The position numbers were made by a program, and so were the translations under genes. Below the pieces are notes generated by a model. It saw nothing but the letters and a program-made list of their open reading frames with translations. It was not told where the DNA came from and made no database searches. Source: CAVWDI01 sp046259385 (GTDB lineage: Bacteria > Chloroflexota > Anaerolineae > Anaerolineales > UBA4823). Taken from it: a stretch of DNA of 6,888 nucleotides. Positions 1 through 4,521 of this stretch are shown piece after piece; the stretch's first letter is position 1; every line of letters begins with the position of its first letter. The stretch lies in assembly GCA_046259385.1 (NCBI GenBank), contig JBJYWI010000015.1, forward strand, positions 1-6,888. The letters run 5' to 3'.

Positions 1-123
1 TGAAAAATAACCCAAGGTGCCGCTTGTATTTACCACCACCCAAACACTCAGCGCGGCTACAAAGAACAACACTGCTGACCCCAGAGAAATTATTCTGCCG
101 CGTTCTGAATTCCGGGCCATCAT
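1..123 (-). CDS. Partial SipW-type exported protein, N-terminus only
   Basis: Forty-one codons run off the left edge. The frame begins with two adjacent ATG codons (123 and 120), and the purine-rich GGATAAG lies just upstream as a modest ribosome site. The translation is a short basic head (MMARNSERGR), one hydrophobic segment at about residues 11-31, and then LGYFS at residues 37-41. A hydrophobic segment followed by a [A/G]-Y-F-S motif is the hallmark of SipW-dependent signal peptides (TasA, camelysin and relatives; known family property). The gene starts 15 bp after the signal peptidase stop on the same strand, so it is probably co-transcribed and may be another substrate (inference). The mature part is outside the window, so its function cannot be stated. 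It is too short for routine ORF listing but well supported by context. Confidence 0.6.
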   Translation of the reverse strand, partial: MMARNSERGRIISLGSAVLFFVAALSVWVVVNTSGTLGYFS

Positions 124-138
124 CTTATCCAGTATGGC

Positions 139-606
139 TTAAATGGCTCGTGAATCGCGCAGGTTGTTGGCAATTCTGCGCGCTTCGATTACGATGATCC
201 AGCAGGCGGGAAGGATGATCAAGAGCAGGAAACCTGCCGGGCTCTTGATGAAATCCAGTAAATACCCGCCGTAGGGGATACGAACCCTGGGCACACCGAC
301 CACATCCGAGAAGCGCACCTGCCATGGATCGACCTCCTGGTTGTTATCGCCCTTGGTGATCAGAATATCACCCAACACTTCCACCACCCGATGAGTGATC
401 AGCTTGCCCTGGAGGTTGTAAGTGACCACCGTGCCAGGCTTGATCACCTTCCCGGAAGGCCGCAGAAAGACCAAGTCACCCGCCCGCAAGGAGGGTGCCA
501 TGCTATCCGTGACCACGATCCGTGCTGGCCCCATGAAGAGTAGTGCCACGGCGATGATGATTAATCCCCCGATCAGAACTGTGTAAACCATCGTTTTTAA
601 GAGCAT
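139..606 (-). CDS. sipW: Signal peptidase I, SipW / ER-type (Ser-His)
   Basis: This is a membrane-bound signal peptidase of peptidase family S26, of the SipW/archaeal/ER subtype, which cleaves signal peptides outside the membrane. With the ATG at 606 the protein has 155 residues. It has a hydrophobic anchor at about 5-26, the nucleophile motif DSMAPSLRAGD with Ser35, and then THRVVEV with His72. His stands where bacterial LepB enzymes have the catalytic Lys, which defines the subtype. ITKGDNN with Asp87 follows, and a second hydrophobic segment lies at about 125-141. The GTG at 645 would add 13 residues, but it has no ribosome site and lies inside a palindrome. The ATG at 606 follows GGTGGTGG and gives a typical N-terminus, so I prefer it. 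The gene lies between two genes with SipW-type signal peptides, which are its likely substrates (inference). Confidence 0.87.
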   Translation of the reverse strand: MLLKTMVYTVLIGGLIIIAVALLFMGPARIVVTDSMAPSLRAGDLVFLRPSGKVIKPGTVVTYNLQGKLITHRVVEVLGDILITKGDNNQEVDPWQVRFSDVVGVPRVRIPYGGYLLDFIKSPAGFLLLIILPACWIIVIEARRIANNLRDSRAI

Positions 607-618
607 ATTCCACCACCG

Positions 619-654
619 GACTACCAGGTGTGGTGTACACCGCACCTGGTAGTC
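619..654. repeat. 36-bp intercistronic palindrome
   Basis: Outer arms GACTACCAGGTG (619-630) and CACCTGGTAGTC (643-654) are perfect 12-bp inverted repeats. They enclose a further palindrome, GGTGTACACC (632-641), leaving one mismatched pair (631/642). In the minus-strand transcript this would be a long hairpin between the TasA-like stop and the sipW ribosome site. No U-run follows it on the minus strand, so it is not a standard intrinsic terminator. It could be a processing or stability hairpin, an attenuator, or a dyad operator; the sequence does not decide. Confidence 0.75.
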
Positions 655-675
655 AAACTAATTTCTTATGAATTA

Positions 676-1314
676 TCAATCATAATTATCATCATCTTTT
701 GGCCAGGGTTCGATTACTGTAGGAAATCCGGTCTTTACTGGTTTAGGTGCCGGACCATTATATTGAACTGCGATGAGGTGCACGATATCTGTATTGGTAC
801 TATTCTGGAGATCATTCCCTGCATCACCGGTAAGACGCACTTCTACAGTAAGCTTTAACCAAGTGTTTGGTGGAAGATCATCCCCGAGTTTCTGGATGAT
901 TGAATTTGGTTGACCCGGATATAAAGGGCAAATTGACTTCCAATTAAATATCCAATTACCAGTATCACGGTTTTTTATCCGAATATCTAGGACTTCATCG
1001 GGAACTGGAGGATCTTCAGACAAGTCCAAACAGAAATTCGCCTCTCCTTCAGCTGGTTTTGCTAACATTTGAAAAAAGAGATCAGCTGCGGTCGTACTTG
1101 AGTTGTAAATTGCTACATTCTGCGATTTCACCTCCCCTGGAAGCATGTTGGTAAACTCTAATGGGAAATTCGAGGTCTGTCCAATTTCAATTTTGGCTGT
1201 TGAAATTGTGGCTTCTTCTTCTCTGGTATTACCAAAATAAGCAAAAGTGGCCACTGCTGTAAAAGCCACCACTAGCATGATCGCCATGCCGCTGATAAAA
1301 ATACTTTTCTTCAT
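676..1314 (-). CDS. TasA/camelysin-like SipW-dependent exported protein
   Basis: The predicted protein has 212 residues. Its N-terminus has Lys2-Lys3, a hydrophobic core at about 5-22, and then TFAYFGNT (23-30). This is the arrangement of SipW-dependent signal peptides, and cleavage just before Tyr26 is plausible. STAKIEIG (38-45) matches the position of the AGTLDL-like strand of TasA/camelysin proteins. MLPGEVKSQNVAIYNSS (57-73) matches the 'LxPGdxxxxxxxixNsG' strand pair typical of that beta-sandwich family. Two cysteines (95 and 129) could form a disulfide once exported. The C-terminus is proline-rich and acidic, with no sorting signal or membrane anchor. I chose the ATG at 1314 because GGGAG lies 6 nt upstream and the signal peptide then starts normally; a TTG at 1404 would add 30 non-signal residues. 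The TasA family forms extracellular fibres or matrix components, so a surface or matrix role is inferred. It is the first gene of the operon. Confidence 0.8.
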   Translation of the reverse strand: MKKSIFISGMAIMLVVAFTAVATFAYFGNTREEEATISTAKIEIGQTSNFPLEFTNMLPGEVKSQNVAIYNSSTTAADLFFQMLAKPAEGEANFCLDLSEDPPVPDEVLDIRIKNRDTGNWIFNWKSICPLYPGQPNSIIQKLGDDLPPNTWLKLTVEVRLTGDAGNDLQNSTNTDIVHLIAVQYNGPAPKPVKTGFPTVIEPWPKDDDNYD

Positions 1315-1320
1315 CAATAA

Positions 1321-1325
1321 CTCCC
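1321..1325 (-). promoter_or_regulatory. Ribosome binding site fixing the TasA-like start
   Basis: On the minus strand GGGAG sits 6 nt before the ATG at 1314. It supports this start over the longer TTG at 1404, which has only a distant AGGAGG (13 nt away). Confidence 0.6.
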
Positions 1326-1359
1326 ACTCGTTAAATAAAATTTGATTTGAAATGGTTGC

Positions 1360-1387
1360 TGCATCCCGGGACCACCCCTGGGATGCA
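1360..1387 (-). promoter_or_regulatory. Hairpin in the operon leader
   Basis: Arms 1360-1370 (TGCATCCCGGG) and 1377-1387 (CCTGGGATGCA) pair over 11 positions, with one G/T-type mismatch and a 6-nt loop. Short flanking segments 1356-1360 (TTGCT) and 1394-1398 (AGCAA) are also complementary. The hairpin lies about 46 nt upstream of the TasA-like start, within its probable 5' leader. No terminator U-run adjoins it. A role in mRNA stability or regulation is inferred; no known riboswitch class was recognised. Confidence 0.45.
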
Positions 1388-1564
1388 TGATTTAGCAATT
1401 CCAATCCCCGCTAGGCACCTCCTTTCCCCTGAAAGTATATGAATTACACCCGTCTAGAGAGGTGCAAGGCTTATGCCATTCACATTCAATTGGTTATCAC
1501 TTCGGCAGGTTGGAACAAATTCGCTCCTTTAATCGTACTGATGATTAATACCGATCAAATCCCT

Positions 1565-1572
1565 AAAGGAGG
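1565..1572 (+). promoter_or_regulatory. Strong Shine-Dalgarno site AAAGGAGG
   Basis: AAAGGAGG is followed by a 5-nt spacer and the ATG at 1578. It is the best ribosome site in the window and the main reason for accepting a plus-strand gene start here. Confidence 0.55.
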
Positions 1573-1577
1573 CGGAC

Positions 1578-1754
1578 ATGTTCAAGAGAATGATTTTTGC
1601 CCTGGTGATAGCTTTATTAATTTTCGTAGTTTGTGAAGCTGCAAATATCACCCTGGTGAACGGCCAGGAAGTAGCCATTGTTCACGCCACTCATGGCATG
1701 CTGGCTGGTGATTTCAGCAAAATTGATCCCCATCTGATCGGCAGGTTGGCCTAA
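1578..1754 (+). CDS. Short signal-peptide-bearing ORF, probably a truncated gene
   Basis: The reading frame is 58 codons long. It has a strong ribosome site (AAAGGAGG, 5-nt spacer) and an N-terminus typical of an exported or membrane protein: MFKR, then about 15 hydrophobic residues, then a cysteine at residue 19 (IFVVCEAA). The cysteine is not preceded by a proper lipobox. From about residue 23 onward the frame lies antisense to the minus-strand ORF at 1617-1955, and the downstream part looks like ordinary reading of a noncoding strand. The likeliest reading is that the start and signal peptide are genuine but the body was lost or replaced by a rearrangement (inference). Alternatives are a real small membrane peptide, or chance. 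I recognise no family. Confidence 0.4.
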   Translation: MFKRMIFALVIALLIFVVCEAANITLVNGQEVAIVHATHGMLAGDFSKIDPHLIGRLA

Positions 1755-1955
1755 CTTCTCGGCCAGTGCTTCGGCAAATAGCTGCTCATCACTCGGAAGG
1801 GGTGTCGGAGTCCTGTCTTGTGAACCAATCTCAACACGATCGCTAGTGGGCTGATCTTTAGGTCTTACCTGCGTTTCCACCCTGGTTTCTTTACGCGTTT
1901 CTGAAATGGCATAGTTCTCAATGCCAATTTCGAAAGTTCCATATGCGGAAAGCAC
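1617..1955 (-). CDS. Hypothetical hydrophilic protein, likely truncated
   Basis: This is a 112-codon frame starting at GTG (1955); an in-frame TAA at 1959-1961 prevents extension. There is no signal peptide. Residues 18-55 are a charged, Thr/Pro-rich linker (ETRKETRVETQ, then TPTPLPSDEQ). Residues 55-101 look like a compact domain: an amphipathic stretch FAEALAEKLGQP, then ITSQHAMSGVNNGYFLAVHQG. The ending resembles small C-terminal domains I associate with Chloroflexota lipoproteins, in which a conserved GYFLA-like strand is followed by a few more strands. Here it stops soon after in unrelated-looking residues (ICSFTNYEN). The missing head and abrupt tail suggest a gene fragment left between the rearranged plus-strand start and the IS, whose left end is only about 17 bp beyond the in-frame stop. 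The family assignment is weak. Confidence 0.4.
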   Translation of the reverse strand: MLSAYGTFEIGIENYAISETRKETRVETQVRPKDQPTSDRVEIGSQDRTPTPLPSDEQLFAEALAEKLGQPADQMGINFAEITSQHAMSGVNNGYFLAVHQGDICSFTNYEN

Positions 1956-1977
1956 GGCTTATCAACCCCTCTCTGAA

Positions 1978-2002
1978 TGTAATGGACCCCAAAAACTGGA
2001 CA
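1978..2002 (+). repeat. IS left terminal inverted repeat
   Basis: This 25-bp end begins TGTAATGGACCCC. It matches the complement of 3210-3234 at 17 positions, including the blocks TGG, CCC, AAA and TGGA. Confidence 0.7.
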
Positions 2003-2043
2003 GGAAAATAAGTGGGAATTTGACTTCAGGAAAGGGATCCCAT

Positions 2044-2315
2044 ATGGTACAGCGACGAAAATTTTACCCGAATTCAAAGCTCGGGTTGTGATTGAAATGC
2101 TCAATGAATTGATAAGTACAGCCCAAGCCAGCCGGGAATATGGTATCAAGGACCCGGTAGTATCTCGTCGGAAACAAGAGTTAATCGAGCTTTCTTCGCA
2201 ACTATTTGAGCAAGCCACAATCAGAGATGATAGGTACCAACGCATTGCCAAATTGGAGCGCAGGGTAGGGCGTTTGGCAATGGAGTTAGTGATGGTAAAA
2301 AAAGCATCCAGATAG
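2044..2315 (+). pseudogene. IS3 transposase OrfA, frameshifted near its start
   Basis: ATG at 2044 begins MVQRRKFY in one frame. The rest of the protein (PEFKARVVIEMLNEL...) continues in another frame from about 2064, so a small indel lies at about 2060-2067. Without correction, the ATG frame stops at TGA (2089-2091). The second frame carries the IS3 OrfA signature: a helix-turn-helix region (TAQASREYGIKDPVVSRRKQE) and then a leucine-zipper-like coiled coil (IAKLERRVGRLAMELVMVKKAS) used for dimerisation. It ends at TAG (2313-2315). A run of seven A at 2297-2303 reads A-AAA-AAA in the OrfA frame. This is the kind of -1 slippery site IS3 elements use to make the OrfAB fusion transposase, and orfB indeed continues in the -1 frame. 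Confidence 0.75.
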
Positions 2316-3194
2316 TTGAACTCAGGCTGGAACGAAAGCGGGAGATGGTTCGCATGTTTAGCGCTCAAGATCGCTATCCAGTATCCGTGGCTTGTGATCT
2401 TCTGGAACTGCCACCCAGAACGCATTACTATCAACCGGTCCAAAATGATGAAAGCGAGCTGGAAGCAGCGATTTAAGAAATTGCTGGTTAGTTCCCGACC
2501 TATGGCTCTCGTCGTGTAACGAACCAATTGCGGCGTTCTCGATACAGATTTACGGTCAATCGCAAACGAGTCCGACGGATTTTGGTCAAAAAGGAGCTAC
2601 TGCGACCTACAAAAAGGCAGAGACGCCGCACAACGGACAGCCAACATCCCATCCTCGCTATCCAAACCTGGTCCAAGAGCTCGAAATTGCCGACCCTTAC
2701 CAAGTTTGGGTCGGTGACATCACCTACAATCGTTTACATCAAGAGAACGTGTACTGGTCCTCATCATGGATGTCTTTACACGATCTATCCGAGGCTGGTG
2801 CTTAGGCCGTACACTTGATCAGGAGCTGACTTTGATGGCTTTTCGTCCCGCTCTAGAGACCCATTCGCCTGAGATCCATCACAATGACCAGGGCATCCAT
2901 TACACTGCTTACACTTATTCAGACTTGCTGAAGGTACACGGAATCCAAATCAGCATGGCGGCTGTGGGAAAAGCCGAGGAAAAAGGTTATGCTGAGCGCT
3001 TCATGCACACTATTAAGGAAGAAGAGGTGGGTTTATCGGAATAACTTGATTTACAAGATGCCCAAAAACAGATTCAATGCTTTATCGAAGACATGTATAT
3101 GACCAAGCGCATCCATTCATCTTTGGGATACCTGACGGCAGTGGAATATGAGTACGCCTGGTGGCAGTCCCAATTATTAGAAACTTCCCCCTAA
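2300..3194 (+). pseudogene. IS3 transposase OrfB (DDE core), multiply broken
   Basis: The orfB reading runs through three frames. Segment one, from the A7 slip site, reads KSIQIVELRLERKREMVRMF and continues to about 2650; it is interrupted by TAA (2474-2476) and TAG (2489-2491). Segment two (about 2653-2760) contains DPYQVWVGDITYNRLH. Segment three (about 2760-3194) contains IMDVFTRSIRGWCLGRTLD, HHNDQGIHY and YAERFMHTIKEEEV, has a TAA at 3042-3044, and ends at TAA 3192-3194. The rve-type catalytic triad is still encoded: Asp codon 2716, Asp codon 2886 and Glu codon 2994. Its C-terminal end (RIHSSLGYLTAVEYE) is the usual IS3 tail. The mixture of stops and shifts with conserved motifs shows decay of a once-functional gene, not sequencing error at one site. 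Confidence 0.8.
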
Positions 3195-3209
3195 GAATGC
3201 TTAAAATAG

Positions 3210-3234
3210 TATCCAACTTTATGGGACCACTGCA
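3210..3234 (-). repeat. IS right terminal inverted repeat
   Basis: Read on the complement from 3234, this end begins TGCAGTGGTCCCATAAAG and mirrors the left end. Integrase coding sequence starts immediately outside it, at 3235. Confidence 0.7.
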
Positions 3235-3989
3235 GCTCATACGATGCGCCTCATCCACGTAGTGTTACACAAATCTTTGAAACAGGCTTTGCAATGGGGT
3301 CTTATCCCTGTCAATCCTGCTTCCCTGGAGAATAAATTCCGTCCCCCAAAAAGGAATTCAACATACTTGATGAAGACCAGCCGAGAGTTTTGCTTTCCCA
3401 TCCCAGCAAGTATTAGGCATTTAATCATCTCGCAGTTGTGACTGGCCGGATAATAGGGAATCTGTTGGATGTAAAGTGTATTAATTTAGATTGTGTTACT
3501 GAAAAATTAAAAATCCGCCCTCAATTTCAGCGTGGAAGTAAAGGCAGATATTTTGACGAATTGAAGACTGCTTCTTCATACCTCTCAATTATCCTGGGTT
3601 CTTCGACCCTGGAGATTTTACGCATTCTGGACCAACAGCAAAATATACATAGGATATTCAAGGGAGATCAATGGAAAGAGATTGGTGTGATTTTCCATTC
3701 TGACATCGGAACACCGATTGATCCACTCAACTTAACCCGAGACTTCAAGAAAGCCTTGAGAGAAGCTGGATTGCCCGAGATTCGATTCCATGATTTACGT
3801 CATTCTGCTGCCACTCTGATGTTAAAGCAGGGTGTCCACCCCAAAATTGTCCAGCAACGATTGGGTCATACCGACATCAGTATAACACTGGATATTTACT
3901 CCCATGCTATTCCCGAAATGCAAACAGATGTGGCGCAGAAGATGGACGAGATCCTTTCACCCGTTGCTGTCAAATTCCTATTACACTAA
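3235..3989 (+). pseudogene. Tyrosine recombinase (phage/island integrase), 5'-truncated and frameshifted
   Basis: The remnant enters directly from the IS edge with HTMRLIHVVLHKSLKQALQWGLIPVNPA, the end of the core-binding domain of phage-type integrases. The frame shifts between about 3340 and 3366 (DEDQPRVLL in the new frame), meets TAG at 3414-3416, and then runs open to TAA 3987-3989. The first catalytic Arg region is damaged (VVTGRIIGNLL instead of the usual TGLRxGEL). The C-terminal catalytic box is intact: IRFHDLRHSAATLML carries the His and Arg, RLGHTDIS the second His, and LDIYSHAIP the nucleophilic Tyr. Roughly the first 130-150 residues of a normal integrase (about 370-400 residues) are missing. 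It lies 60 bp from a tRNA-half att core, as expected for an integrase next to its attachment site. It is not expected to be active. Confidence 0.85.
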
Positions 3990-4050
3990 TTTATGCTTGA
4001 GGGAAAGCCTCCACATATTGGGGGTTCAATTCCTTTTTCCTACACATATA

Positions 4051-4094
4051 GGCACCCCCGGTGCGATTCAAACGCACAACCTACTGGTTCGAAG
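4051..4094 (-). other. tRNA-Arg(TCG) 3' half: probable integrase attachment-site core
   Basis: On the minus strand the segment reads as tRNA positions 32 to 75. It has anticodon loop CTTCGAA (anticodon TCG, Arg), 3' anticodon stem CCAGT, variable loop AGGTT, T-stem GTGCG/CGCAC with 7-nt loop TTTGAAT, 3' acceptor strand CGGGGGT, discriminator G and then CC. The next base is T instead of the final A of CCA. No 5' half is found upstream (4095-4160): the bases before the loop (CGGGTTT) cannot form the anticodon stem and there is no D-arm. A tRNA 3' half next to a tyrosine integrase is the classic att core of islands and phages. It is not a functional tRNA. Confidence 0.75.
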
Positions 4095-4521
4095 AAACCC
4101 GTATAACCCCACATCTGTGTAGAACCATATAATTACCACCACCTGTAAGGGTGGTAAGATTCTTTAATTTGACCATTTTAGCTATTCTGACTAATTTCTA
4201 TGGGCGTTGCAGCCCGGTTGCAGCAGGCTGCACCTGAAGAGTAACGAGCATAAAGAAGGAAAGGCGACCCCCTGTCCTCTTGAGTTGAATTGGAAAATAA
4301 TTTAGAATAAGGATTTCAAGACAATGAATAGCAGAAGAACGAGTTAGAAAGTCGCCAAGCAATCTATCATCGCTATCAAATTGCTGCTTTAACAAATAGA
4401 GGAAAAATCACAAAATCATTTATCCAAACTAACCATCAGCCCAAAAAAATTACTGTCTTTTTAGAAGAAATAGTATCAGCTATCAAAATAAATATTTACA
4501 GCCTAGTACTTAATAAACAAC
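4095..4521. other. Gene-free stretch upstream of the permease
   Basis: No credible coding frame is present. It holds two small inverted repeats: 4133-4140/4150-4157 (TTACCACC/GGTGGTAA, 9-nt loop, followed by GATTCTTTAATTT) and 4208-4214/4226-4232 (TGCAGCC/GGCTGCA). The first could be a weak terminator for plus-strand transcription from the integrase. The permease promoter should lie in the AT-rich part (about 4430-4515), but I see no convincing -35/-10 pair. Confidence 0.4.
4133..4157 (+). terminator. Weak terminator-like hairpin after the integrase remnant
   Basis: An 8-bp perfect stem (TTACCACC/GGTGGTAA) with a 9-nt loop is followed by a loosely T-rich tail, GATTCTTTAATTT. The stem has few GC pairs and the T-run is interrupted, so the call is tentative. 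Confidence 0.25.

Larger units (their letters stand above)
1978..3234 (+). mobile_element. Degenerate IS3-family insertion sequence
   Basis: Imperfect terminal inverted repeats start TGTAATGGACCCC at 1978 and, on the complement, TGCAGTGGTCCCA at 3234; 17 of the first 25 positions match. They enclose about 1.26 kb with two overlapping transposase frames in the IS3 arrangement (orfA with a helix-turn-helix, orfB with a DDE integrase core). Both frames carry frameshifts or stops, so the element is dead unless helped in trans. The bases just outside the ends (GAA on the left, GCT on the right) give no 3-bp target duplication. The left flank also does not contain the missing part of the integrase found on the right. 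This points to an IS-associated deletion or recombination rather than a simple insertion. Confidence 0.85.

Noticed and set aside
607..645. A 168-residue signal peptidase from GTG 645.
   Set aside because: The added 13 residues are encoded largely by the palindrome and there is no ribosome site. ATG 606 is better placed.
628..858. A 76-codon plus-strand frame opposite the TasA-like gene.
   Set aside because: It is antisense to a well-supported gene, with no ribosome site or family features.
1315..1404. A 30-residue longer TasA-like protein from TTG 1404.
   Set aside because: The extra residues are not signal-like and would bury the signal peptide. The ATG at 1314 has a well-placed GGGAG.
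1390..1425. The minus-strand string TAGCGGGG resembles the 3' end of c-di-GMP-I (GEMM) riboswitches.
   Set aside because: The upstream GCAAACC, GAAA tetraloop and GCAAAGC elements in the required order are absent, so an 8-base match alone is chance.
1865..2527. A 220-codon minus-strand frame across the IS.
   Set aside because: It is the complement of the recognisable transposase reading (helix-turn-helix and OrfB motifs are on the plus strand).
3904..4122. A 72-codon plus-strand frame ending GAIQTHNLLVRRNPYNPTSV.
   Set aside because: This is a common false ORF from reading the antisense of a tRNA 3' half. Its upstream part overlaps the integrase in another frame.
4198..4395. A 65-codon minus-strand frame in the gene-free stretch.
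   Set aside because: There is no ribosome site, motif or conserved pattern. It is a chance open frame in AT-rich DNA.
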